Positions 16,570 to 23,835 are shown, counted from the first letter of the stretch. The stretch is 64,000 nucleotides of DNA from Methylocella tundrae (GCF_038024855.1 NZ_CP139089.1:3561501-3625500), one strand, 5' to 3'. A program made the numbers and translations. The notes: generated by a model from the letters alone, not told the origin.

Positions 16570-17796
16570 TCAAACCGAAGGCCGTGGTCTCGGGCGGGCC
16601 AAGGCGAAAACGGCCACGATCGCCGCAGCAAAGCCCGAAGCCGCGCCGACGCCGAGCGCCCAGCGTGGCCCGTAATTGTTGGCCACCCAACCGACGATCG
16701 GCGCTCCGATCGGCGTGCCCCCAAGCGCAACGCCGACGCGTAGCGCCATCACCCGCCCGCGCATGGCGGGCTCTGTCGAAAGCTGCATCAGGCTGTTCGT
16801 GGTATTGGTGAAGGTCAGCGCGGCCACGCCGATCACGACGAGGGCGCCGGCGAACAACCAATAGTTCGGCGCAATGGCGGCCAGCGTGCAGCCGAGCCCG
16901 AATACGCCGGCGCCGACCGGCAGCAAGCCGAACCGCGGCTTATCACGACCGGCGCCCAACAGCGCACCCGCCACCGTGCCGATGGCCATGATCGACGACA
17001 ACAGGCCATATCCGCGGGCGTCGGCATGGAAAACGCTGACCGCCATGGTCGAGATGAAGATCGGGAAGTTCAGGCCGAACGTTCCGATCAGGAACAGCAT
17101 GAGCAAAACAGCCTTGAGGTCCGGGCGACCCCATACATAGCGGAATCCCTCGGTGAAACTTCCCTTGGAGCGGTGGGCCCTGGCGTTCGGACGAAGCTCG
17201 GCGACGCGCAGGAACGCGAGGGAGATCAGCACCGCAACGAAAGAGGCGCCATTGATCAGGAAAGCCCAGCCCGTGCCGATCGCGGCGATGATCACGCCGG
17301 CGAGCGCCGGGCCGATCATCCGCGCGGCGTTGAACGAGGTCGAGTTGAGCGCCACAGCATTATGCAGGTCTTCATCGCCGACCAACTCCGCGACGAAGGT
17401 CTGACGCACCGGCGCATCGAACGCCGCCGCGCTGCCGAACAAAAAGGCGAAGATGTAGACATGCCAGAGCTGGACGACGCCGGCGACGGTGAGAAGCCCC
17501 AGCATCAGAGCGAGAGCGCCCATCGTCGCCTGTGTGGCGATCAGGAGCTTACGCTGATTGAAATGGTCGGCGGCGAAGCCCGTCCAGGGTAACAGGAGGA
17601 ACTGTGGACCGAACTGCAGCGCCATCACCAGACCAACAGCCGAAGCGTCGTGATGGGTGAGCTGGGTGAACACCAGCCAGTCCTGGGCCGTCCGCTGCAC
17701 CCAGGTGCCGACGTTGGAGACGAACGCGCCGGCCGCCCAGACTTGATAGTTGAAACCTCGCAGCGATCGGAAGACGCCCCAAACAGGAGCCTTCAT
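16570..17796 (-). CDS. MFS transporter (EntS/MFS_3 type exporter)
   Basis: 408 residues with about twelve membrane segments. FVSNVGTWVQRTAQDWLVFTQLTHHDASAVGLV and LLPWTGFAADHFNQRKLLI are typical of the MFS_3 group, related to EntS and other drug or siderophore exporters. It is the last gene of a four-gene minus-strand operon (MarR, isochorismatase-like hydrolase, small membrane protein, this gene). Its ATG overlaps the preceding stop by four bases (ATGA). It probably exports a toxic small molecule sensed by the MarR protein (inference). Confidence 0.87.
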   Translation of the reverse strand: MKAPVWGVFRSLRGFNYQVWAAGAFVSNVGTWVQRTAQDWLVFTQLTHHDASAVGLVMALQFGPQFLLLPWTGFAADHFNQRKLLIATQATMGALALMLGLLTVAGVVQLWHVYIFAFLFGSAAAFDAPVRQTFVAELVGDEDLHNAVALNSTSFNAARMIGPALAGVIIAAIGTGWAFLINGASFVAVLISLAFLRVAELRPNARAHRSKGSFTEGFRYVWGRPDLKAVLLMLFLIGTFGLNFPIFISTMAVSVFHADARGYGLLSSIMAIGTVAGALLGAGRDKPRFGLLPVGAGVFGLGCTLAAIAPNYWLFAGALVVIGVAALTFTNTTNSLMQLSTEPAMRGRVMALRVGVALGGTPIGAPIVGWVANNYGPRWALGVGAASGFAAAIVAVFALARPRPRPSV

Positions 17797-18122
17797 GGAT
17801 GCTCCGGCAGGTTGCCGCCATGGAAGCGGCCAAAGTGCCGGGCGGAAAAAAGCGCGATCAGGAGCGCGCCAGCGCCGAATGCGGCGACGTCACCCGTGTT
17901 CCGCAACCCAAAATCGCCGACGCAACAAACGAGCAGATAGCCGATGACGATGTTGAAAAAGCTCCAGAGCACGTTGACAGTCGACGAGGAGAGCCCTTGT
18001 CCCGGCGGCTTGGCGAAGGGACTTTGAAACGGCCTGCCCATCATGCCGCTGACGAAATGGGGTATGGCGTTCGCGAGAAAGACGCCGCCAAAGAAATAGG
18101 ACAGGAGAACAAGCCACGGCAT
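17793..18122 (-). CDS. Small conserved membrane protein
   Basis: 109 residues starting MPWLVLLSYFFGGVFLANAIPHFVSGMMGRPF. About three hydrophobic segments (1-20, 50-70, 80-95), with FQSPFAKPPGQGLSSSTVNVLWSFFN in between. The frame extends further upstream, but ATG 18122 follows the stop of the hydrolase after one base, fitting an operon. Function unknown; proteins of this appearance are often found next to transporters or small regulators. Confidence 0.72.
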   Translation of the reverse strand: MPWLVLLSYFFGGVFLANAIPHFVSGMMGRPFQSPFAKPPGQGLSSSTVNVLWSFFNIVIGYLLVCCVGDFGLRNTGDVAAFGAGALLIALFSARHFGRFHGGNLPEHP

Positions 18123-18123
18123 T

Positions 18124-18687
18124 TCAGGCGCTCCTTGGCGGCAGGAGATCGATGATCTCTCGGCTTGTCCCGGTTTCGCCGAGCCTTGGGAAGACATTCT
18201 TGATGCTGTAATCGTGAGCCTCGGGACGCCTGTCGGTCATGACGTCGGTGGCGAGGGTGACGTTGAATCCTTGCTCATAGGCTTGTCGCGCCGTCGCCTC
18301 GACGCCGGTTCCGGTGGCCACGCCCGCGATCACAACTTGGGTGACGCCCCGCGCTTTCAACCTGGCCTCGAGATCGGTGCTCGCGAACGCGCCCCAGGTC
18401 CGCTTGGTCACCACGATGTCGCCGGGTTGCTGATTCAGCTCCGGGATGAGGTCGGTCCACCCGTCCGGACGGGGTCCCGTTGGGCGCGGCTGTTCCGTCC
18501 GGCCTGGCGCGCCTCCGGCGACGTTGACGAGCACGACCGGCAGGCCGCGCTCGCGGAAGGCGTCGGCCAGCGTGCGAGCCCGCCTGATAACTTCGCCAAT
18601 GGTGTGGCTGGCAAGCAGGCCGATGACGCCGTTCTGCAGGTCGACGATGATCAGGGCGGTATTCGGGTCGAGCGTGGTCAGCGCCAT
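18124..18687 (-). CDS. Isochorismatase-family hydrolase lacking the catalytic cysteine
   Basis: 187 residues. The fold is clear: TALIIVDLQNGV (Asp16), IVVTKRTWGAF (Lys95), and VIAGVATGTGVEATARQAYEQGFNV. In active amidohydrolases of this family the last motif is GVAT..CVE..AR; here Gly128 replaces the nucleophilic Cys, so classical hydrolysis through a thioester is not expected. A sub-group with the same loss exists to my knowledge. GAGAGGAGAC precedes ATG 18687, chosen over an extended upstream start. It lies 58 bases after the MarR gene and one base before the membrane-protein gene, so it belongs to the same operon. Confidence 0.85.
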   Translation of the reverse strand: MALTTLDPNTALIIVDLQNGVIGLLASHTIGEVIRRARTLADAFRERGLPVVLVNVAGGAPGRTEQPRPTGPRPDGWTDLIPELNQQPGDIVVTKRTWGAFASTDLEARLKARGVTQVVIAGVATGTGVEATARQAYEQGFNVTLATDVMTDRRPEAHDYSIKNVFPRLGETGTSREIIDLLPPRSA

Positions 18688-18745
18688 GAAGTCTCCTCTC
18701 AAAATCTTGGACTGCTCGATCGCGCGCGAGCCGCCAACGGCTCGC

Positions 18746-19210
18746 TCAGTCTTCGACGAGCCGTTTGAGCAGCTCGACGGCCTCCGCAAGTCTGTCCTGT
18801 TCCTCCGGCGACAGACGCGCCTGGAGAGTGCGCGTCAACCAATCCTGCCGCGCCGCGCGTCCCTCCTGGACCCATTGCCGGCAGCTGTCCGTGAGCGAGA
18901 GCAGGGTCTGCCGCCCGTCCGCTGGGTCTGGCGCTCCGCTCACCAAGCCAGCGCTCTCCAGCACGGCGATGACCGGAGCTACCGACTGCGGCCGCATTCC
19001 CTCGGCCCGTGCAAGGCTCGAAGCCGTCGCGGGGCCGTCCTTTTCGAGGCGTAGCAGCACAGAGACCTGGGATGGCGTCAGGTCGCCGACATGCGCCTGC
19101 TCGCGCAAGCGGCGTTTCAGCTTGCCCAGCAAGGCGCGGAGGTCCTGCGCCAAAACTGAGGCGCGCATGGCTTGGTGATTGTCCGGCGCGACGTCCATGT
19201 CCGACTGCAT
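18746..19210 (-). CDS. MarR-family regulator
   Basis: 154 residues with the winged helix LTPSQVSVLLRLEKDGPATASSLARAEGMRPQSVAPVIAVLESAGLV (about 43-90) followed by the wing APDPADGRQTLLSLTD. First gene of the hydrolase/membrane/MFS operon, so probably an autorepressor that releases in response to an exported compound. ATG 19210 touches a large inverted repeat and has no ribosome site; ATG 19198 is a plausible alternative. Confidence 0.88.
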   Translation of the reverse strand: MQSDMDVAPDNHQAMRASVLAQDLRALLGKLKRRLREQAHVGDLTPSQVSVLLRLEKDGPATASSLARAEGMRPQSVAPVIAVLESAGLVSGAPDPADGRQTLLSLTDSCRQWVQEGRAARQDWLTRTLQARLSPEEQDRLAEAVELLKRLVED

Positions 19211-19212
19211 AT

Positions 19213-19244
19213 CAGATAGACAGCTAAACTGTAAAGCCTATCTG
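19213..19244. promoter_or_regulatory. Nested inverted repeat, probable MarR operator
   Basis: CAGATAG (19213-19219) pairs with CTATCTG (19238-19244), and inside it ACAG (19220-19223) pairs with CTGT (19229-19232). The site abuts the MarR start codon and is AT-richer than the surroundings. Autoregulation by MarR at such sites is the family norm. Confidence 0.55.
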
Positions 19245-19460
19245 TGTAGTCTGTCTGGGCATCCTCAGTTGCCGGAGGACGCGATTGGCCGCGCCGCGGT
19301 CGAGCACGAAGCTCGCCGCTGTGACGCGCGCCCAAATCCGCGACTTACGCCCCTTCAAGTATTTTTTCGCGCCGGCTCGACCGGGTAGGAACGGGTATCC
19401 GGACGGCTTGCAATCTGCGAATTTCGATCCCGACCTCTCCTTTCAGACAAGGAGAGGCGC

Positions 19461-19615
19461 GTGTCGGCAACGAAGATTCTCTGGGGCCAGGTTCTCACCG
19501 TCTTCGCCATTGTCCTCGTGACGACATGGACCGCGACGGAGTGGACGGCTTGGCGGGGGCGCTCGGCTTTTCCAAACCGGACCTTTCGTCAGGACCACCC
19601 ATGGCCGCATCGCCG
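19461..19615 (+). pseudogene. N-terminal fragment of a TraG/VirD4-type coupling protein
   Basis: AAGGAGAGGCGC precedes GTG 19461, and the frame reads MSATKILWGQVLTVFAIVLVTTWTATEWTAWR: the conserved first membrane segment of conjugal-transfer TraG proteins of Rhizobiales elements. After about 30 codons the similarity is lost in this frame. A neighbouring frame briefly reads ALGFSKPDLSSGPP, similar to the next part of TraG, so a frameshift comes before complete truncation. The Walker motifs and the rest of the ~650-residue protein are absent; the convergent GST gene ends at 19616. Confidence 0.65.
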
Positions 19616-20428
19616 TCACGCTCTGTCGAACAGAACTCCTTTGAGCAGCCGGAGGATATGCGCCCTCGTCCAAATGTCCGCGGCGGCGAAGCTGGGGCGC
19701 GCCTGCATGGCGCGCCAATAGCGCTCAAGCGCCGGCCGCCCCGATAATTCGGCGCCAAGGCCGATGAACTCGACGCGAGCGAGGAACACAGTGAGGACCG
19801 TATCGGCGACGCCATAAGCGGGCGGCGTCAGCGTCGCGCGGCCGTCGCTGAGCGCGCGCTCCATCCGATCCAGAATGTCGATCGCCTGGGCCCGGCGGCG
19901 CTCCGCAAGCCGTCCCGCCGTGGCCGGATCGAAGATGCGGAGCCGCTCCGCGAAGACGTCGGCCCGCGCTCGATAAACCGCTGCAAGATCGGGATTCTCG
20001 GCGGCGTGCTTGAGCAGGCGGCGGTGGACCCTCGCCAGCACTTTTGGGACCATGATCCGCGCCAGCCGGCTACGGGCGAGAAAAATCCCGAAGGTCAGCT
20101 CTTCGATTGGAAGGGCGTAATGGAGATCGAGCCAGGCTTTGGCCTCCGCGCCCAGCGTCGCCTCGTTGACGCCAAGCGCATATTCGGCGATGTCGCGGCT
20201 CTGATCGAGAACGCGGTCCGCCAGCACAAGGGTCGGCACGGTCATGTTCGGATTGAGCCGCACATAGTCCGGTCGTTCCTGGCTGAGCCTGAAATGGATG
20301 TCGACGAAGATGCGCTCATAGGCGATGGCGCCCTCGGCGAGCGCGAGGCGCGCGATCATCGAATAATAGGAGGGCGGCGCGTGATAAAGGCGCGGCTTCA
20401 CGCCGCCGGTTTCGCTGGCCTCCGTCAT
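19616..20428 (-). CDS. Glutathione S-transferase family protein
   Basis: 270 residues. The N-terminal thioredoxin-like domain starts RLYHAPPSYYSMIARLALAEGAIAYE and contains LNPNMTVPTLVLADRVLDQSRDIAEY (cis-Pro in VPTL and the glutathione-contacting Ser). An all-helical C-terminal domain ends RPALERYWRAMQARPSF. Glutathione conjugation or a related thiol reaction in the cytoplasm is expected; substrate unknown. GCGAGGAGCCGCC sets the start at ATG 20428. It sits inside the accessory block but is intact. Confidence 0.83.
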   Translation of the reverse strand: MTEASETGGVKPRLYHAPPSYYSMIARLALAEGAIAYERIFVDIHFRLSQERPDYVRLNPNMTVPTLVLADRVLDQSRDIAEYALGVNEATLGAEAKAWLDLHYALPIEELTFGIFLARSRLARIMVPKVLARVHRRLLKHAAENPDLAAVYRARADVFAERLRIFDPATAGRLAERRRAQAIDILDRMERALSDGRATLTPPAYGVADTVLTVFLARVEFIGLGAELSGRPALERYWRAMQARPSFAAADIWTRAHILRLLKGVLFDRA

Positions 20429-20754
20429 GGCGGCTCCTCGCTGGAAGGGAAAAAAATCCATATTCCGCGCGGAGAAAAAACGCTAGCGCCCAGCCAGCAT
20501 TCCGCAGCTTCTGTTCAGCCGTCGTTGAAACCGGTGACCGGCATCGGCGGCTCTGCGCCGATGCCGGTCGAAGCCAATCGAAGCCGCGCAGCCTGCAAGC
20601 AGACATCCCAATTGCAACGGCGCTACTGACCACTTTCGGCATAGCGCTCGTAAGCAAGCCATAGCGTCCGTTTAGCTTCTTGGATTTCTTACGTCTTCGG
20701 ACTTAGTGACTACCTTCAACTCCCCGGACATCACCTCCTTAACGATCGCCTTGA
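20429..20754. other. Non-coding stretch with a 13-bp perfect hairpin
   Basis: No gene recognised. GACCGGCATCGGC (20536-20548) and GCCGATGCCGGTC (20557-20569) form a perfect 13-bp stem with an 8-base loop and no T-tract. From about 20640 the base composition drops visibly toward AT, continuing into the orphan ORF at 20755-21048, which suggests DNA of different origin. Confidence 0.5.
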
Positions 20755-21048
20755 CTAACGACCTACAATCGTTCGAGTTTCGGTAGTAACGTTTACGTCG
20801 TACGACATGTTGATCCCATCTATTGGAAACCGATGGCCGTTGAGCCCGATCGTGTGATTTGGCAAGGACACGTAATGGGTCAAACCACTCTCACTGGTGC
20901 TCCCATGTGGTAATGCCTGTCGGAGGTCCTCGTAGGAAAGCAATGGAGTTCCTTCTGGATCGAAGATTATCTTGTCATGGGTAGAAAAATCGGCATTCAT
21001 TTCAATACGATCGCCTTTATCGAAGCGCTTGGGTGCGAACCAATTCAT
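20755..21048 (-). CDS. Orphan hypothetical protein in a low-GC patch
   Basis: 97 residues (MNWFAPKRFDKGDRIEMNADF...). Soluble, mixed composition, no signal peptide or recognised domain. Codon use is clearly less GC-rich than the neighbours, and no strong ribosome site precedes ATG 21048. Could be a real acquired gene or a fragment of a larger one. Not recognised. Confidence 0.4.
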   Translation of the reverse strand: MNWFAPKRFDKGDRIEMNADFSTHDKIIFDPEGTPLLSYEDLRQALPHGSTSESGLTHYVSLPNHTIGLNGHRFPIDGINMSYDVNVTTETRTIVGR

Positions 21049-21238
21049 ATTGTTTGGAATTCGATGGGTTTCTCTCGGTGAACCCCGATCGAGCCATCGA
21101 AATAAATCCTTGAGCCGTGCAATTTAGCTCGGTCTCGAACGCCACCGCTGGCCGGATAGTGAGCCTGTCGAGCAGGGCGCACACAGGACAAACATGACGC
21201 AGCAGGACGCCGGTTAAATGACATAGGTCGACTTCGCA

Positions 21239-21874
21239 TCAAGTGTGCTGGTAGATGAAGGCCGCCACTGTCCGCTCAACTCTGGCGTTGACTTCCTCGG
21301 CGGTGGGCTGGGGGCGAATTCTCAGCAAGAGTTCCATCAGGAAGTCGCCGACAGCCGTAAAAAACAGCATGCTGGAAGCTTCTTCGGCATTGTCGATCTT
21401 CAACAATCCGAGAGCCGCCTGCGCGGCCAGCCACTGTTCCAGCGCCCCTTTGCCGCGTCCAAGACCCTGCCGCTCCAGGGCCGAGACGATTTCCCCGGAG
21501 CAGGACGTCTCGGCGATCAGAAGGCGCAGCATCGCCACTTGCCGCTCCGTCAGCGCGAAATTCACCTGTCGAGACAGGACATCGGTCAGTACATCCTTCG
21601 GCGAGCGGCCGTCGGAATCGATCGGGACCGTATATGGAGCGAACCAGTCTGTCAGCAGCGCGTCAAGCAGCCCGGATTTCCCCGAGAACACCTGATAGAC
21701 AGTTTTCTTTGACATGCCGGCGCACCGTGCGACGTCCTCCACAGTCGTCGCGTGATAGCCTTTGCGCAGGAAGAGCTCGGCCGCCGCGGATATGAGCTTC
21801 GCGCGGCGTTCGTCTTCGAGCATCTGGCGCGGCCGGCCGACGCCCGCCGGTTTGGTCTGCAAATCAGTCGCCAA
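21239..21874 (-). CDS. TetR/AcrR-family regulator of a lost efflux operon
   Basis: 211 residues. Helix-turn-helix: RRAKLISAAAELFLRKGYHATTVEDVARCAGMSKKTVYQVFSGKSGLLDALL (about 23-75), then a helical ligand domain of the AcrR/TetR_C type. It is divergent from the 45-codon stub of an efflux adaptor at 21982, the standard layout of an RND pump repressor, but the pump genes are gone. The regulator itself looks intact. Confidence 0.85.
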   Translation of the reverse strand: MATDLQTKPAGVGRPRQMLEDERRAKLISAAAELFLRKGYHATTVEDVARCAGMSKKTVYQVFSGKSGLLDALLTDWFAPYTVPIDSDGRSPKDVLTDVLSRQVNFALTERQVAMLRLLIAETSCSGEIVSALERQGLGRGKGALEQWLAAQAALGLLKIDNAEEASSMLFFTAVGDFLMELLLRIRPQPTAEEVNARVERTVAAFIYQHT

Positions 21875-21981
21875 GTGAGCCTCTTTTGCTGTGCGGCGCC
21901 GAAACGGGCCGAGTCGTCCCCCAACGTGCGCTGTTGCTCGAATCGTTTCGCTTGGTCATCGGCTGAATAGGGCGAAACTCC

Positions 21982-22119
21982 ATGAACATTTCTGGCGCTT
22001 CTGCACGGCCCTACGGCGTCATCGGTATGATGGCTCTCGGCCTGGGTCTGGCCGGGTGTGACGAAGCGCGGACACAGGCCGGCCCGTCGGCGCCGCCGAA
22101 GCCGTCGGTCGACGCATGA
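21982..22119 (+). pseudogene. Truncated lipoprotein start of an RND efflux periplasmic adaptor
   Basis: 45 codons: MNISGASARPYGVIGMMALGLGLAGCDEARTQAGPSAPPKPSVDA then TGA. A lipoprotein leader with lipobox LAGC (Cys 26) is followed by the Ala/Pro linker that normally leads into PPxVxV and the barrel-sandwich domain of AcrA/HlyD-type adaptors. The frame stops where that domain should start. With the TetR regulator divergent at 107 bases, this looks like the stump of a deleted efflux operon. Confidence 0.6.
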
Positions 22120-22338
22120 CGCGATTGAAGTCCACCTCCGCCATCCCCCGTCCGCGGCATTTTGCCGAGCGGTTGTTCATTTCTCTCGCACGATGTGCGT
22201 CATGGCCATCTGCCGGATCGAGACGTTCGCCATAGCGGATTCCGCGCCGCTCGCGCACACTCTCAACGGCCGTATCACAACATTGAGCCCTTCGCTGAAA
22301 ACCTTGCAACCCCTCGACAACCCCTTCGGCCCGAGGTT
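22120..22338. other. Non-coding debris
   Basis: About 220 bases between the adaptor stub and the 18-bp repeats. Open frames are present but carry no recognisable family sequence. Likely scrambled mobile-element DNA. Confidence 0.4.
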
Positions 22339-22381
22339 GTCACCCATGTCTCAGGGACGTTCCGTCATCTATGTCTCAGGG
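22339..22381. repeat. Two 18-bp near-identical direct repeats, possible IS end
   Basis: GTCAYCYATGTCTCAGGG occurs at 22339-22356 and 22364-22381, 25 bases apart with two differences. Doubled ATGTCTC(A/C)GG units followed by GGGCCGGACA resemble the terminal region of IS481-type elements as I remember them, but no transposase is left here. Confidence 0.4.
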
Positions 22382-22397
22382 CCGGACAAGGGAAATC

Positions 22398-22437
22398 TGG
22401 AGCGGGCGAAGGGATTCGAACCCTCGACGCCAACCTT
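22398..22437 (-). tRNA. 3' fragment of a tRNA-Gly(GCC) gene (attachment-site scar)
   Basis: The minus strand reads AAGGTTGGCGTCGAGGG then TTCGAATCCCTTCGCCCGCTCCA. This is the 3' side of the anticodon stem, the variable region, the T-arm, the acceptor 3' strand CGCCCGC, discriminator T and an encoded CCA. It matches the alphaproteobacterial tRNA-Gly(GCC) 3' half except for about one base. The D-arm, anticodon and 5' acceptor are missing, so it is not a functional tRNA. Such 3' fragments are left where elements integrate in tRNA genes. Confidence 0.8.
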
Positions 22438-22775
22438 ACGTGACGGGGCCGGCGCCTTGATCGGCACGCTCGCGCCCAAATCGGATCAATCTTTCGCGGT
22501 CCAGGGAAGAAATCTTGCATTCGCCAAGTTCGCGCTGCAGCAGGTCGAGGGTCGCGGCCTTCCGACCGGAAGGGCGTCTTGCCCACCGCCGCCATATCCT
22601 CCATATGGAGGTCGATCAATTCGCCGAAGGTTTTGACCCTGGCGACGCGCGAGCTTGAGGGCGTCTCGCCGCGGTCGGCTTGGACCTCCGCTTCCAGAGC
22701 CCAGCGCCGGGCGTCCCCACGCCGCAGAAACGTCTCGCTTGCATAACGTGCCTTGCGACGAATTTTGACTCGCCA
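22436..22775 (-). pseudogene. Tyrosine integrase relic truncated at the tRNA-Gly fragment
   Basis: The minus-strand translation WRVKIRRKARYASETFLRRGDARRWALEAEVQADRG...KTFGELIDLHMEDMAAVGKTPFRSE is the arm-binding and start of the core-binding domain of a tyrosine recombinase. After one frameshift it continues KAATLDLLQRELGECKISSLDRERLIRFGRERADQGAGPVT and stops at 22436-22438, inside the tRNA-Gly fragment. The catalytic domain (Arg, His-x-x-Arg, Tyr) is wholly missing. The 5' end of the frame runs into a tandem repeat and overlaps the dusA start, so its true start is uncertain. Confidence 0.72.
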
Positions 22776-22776
22776 G

Positions 22777-22806
22777 GAACTAACGATCTGAGAACTAACG
22801 ATCTGA
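22777..22806. repeat. Perfect 15-bp tandem repeat upstream of dusA
   Basis: GAACTAACGATCTGA occurs twice without spacer (22777-22791 and 22792-22806), 13 bases before the dusA ATG. It marks the junction between the integrase relic and dusA and may be a duplication scar or a recombinase arm site. Confidence 0.7.
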
Positions 22807-22819
22807 TAGTACTGAAAAA

Positions 22820-23821
22820 ATGAAGCAATATCAAGCACATAGATTTGCCGTGGCGCCTATGATGGATTGGACCGACCGTCATTGCCGGTTTTTCCATCGC
22901 CTTCTGTCGCGGCGCGCGCGGCTTTATACGGAGATGGTGACGACCGCGGCGGTGCTGCATGGTCAGCGCGAGCGCCTGCTCCGCTTCGACGGCGCCGAGC
23001 ATCAGGTGGCCGTGCAGCTCGGCGGCTCCGACCCCGCGCATCTTGCGCAATCGGCGCGGATTTGCGCCGATTTCGGCTATGACGAGATCAATCTCAATGT
23101 CGGCTGTCCGTCCGAGCGCGTGCAGAACGGCGCTTTCGGCGCCTGCCTGATGCGCGAGCCGGCGCTGGTCGGCGATTGCGTCGCCGCCATGAAGGCGCAA
23201 GTTTCCATTCCGGTGACGGTCAAATGCCGCATTGGCGTCGACGATCAGGAGCCGGCGGAGGCGCTCGGCGCGTTGGCGGAGGTCGTCATCGCCGCAGGAG
23301 CCGACGCTCTGATCGTCCATGCGCGGAAAGCATGGCTGAAGGGCCTGTCGCCTAAAGACAACCGGCATGTTCCGCCTCTTGATTATGGTTTGGTCCATGC
23401 GCTTAAACAGCGTTTTCCGCATGTGCCGATCGCGATCAATGGCGGGCTTGCGACGCTCGACCAGATGCGTGCTGAGCTCGATTTCGTCGATGGTGTGATG
23501 ATCGGCCGCGCCGCCTATCAGGACCCGGCGCTGCTGCTGGCCGTCGATCCGCTGTTTTTCGGCGAAGAGGCGCCTTTCAGTGACGCGGAGCAGGCGATTT
23601 TGGCCTTCGTTCCCTATGTCGAGGCGCGGCTCGCGGAGGGGATTCCGCTCAACGCCATGACGCGGCATGTCCTCGGCCTTTTCAACGGAAGGCCCGGGGC
23701 CCGCGCGTGGCGGCGCCACCTCTCGACGGAAGCGGTCAAGCCCGGCGCCGATGCGCGGGTTTTACGCGCGGCCCTTGTCCATATAGATCCGCGCCGGCGC
23801 CCCATGAACGAAGCGGCCTGA
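22820..23821 (+). CDS. dusA: tRNA-dihydrouridine(20/20a) synthase DusA
   Basis: 333 residues. FMN enzyme that reduces uridine 20/20a of tRNA with NADPH. Marks: VAPMMDWTDRHCRFFHRLLS near the N terminus, INLNVGCPSERVQNGAFGACLM with the catalytic Cys (about 99), and the DusA-specific HARKAWLKGLSPKDNR. The C-terminal helical domain ends KPGADARVLRAAL. The 5' end of dusA is a known integration target of some genomic islands, which fits the integrase relic directly in front. Confidence 0.95.
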   Translation: MKQYQAHRFAVAPMMDWTDRHCRFFHRLLSRRARLYTEMVTTAAVLHGQRERLLRFDGAEHQVAVQLGGSDPAHLAQSARICADFGYDEINLNVGCPSERVQNGAFGACLMREPALVGDCVAAMKAQVSIPVTVKCRIGVDDQEPAEALGALAEVVIAAGADALIVHARKAWLKGLSPKDNRHVPPLDYGLVHALKQRFPHVPIAINGGLATLDQMRAELDFVDGVMIGRAAYQDPALLLAVDPLFFGEEAPFSDAEQAILAFVPYVEARLAEGIPLNAMTRHVLGLFNGRPGARAWRRHLSTEAVKPGADARVLRAALVHIDPRRRPMNEAA

Positions 23822-23835
23822 GGCGCGGCCCGCCT

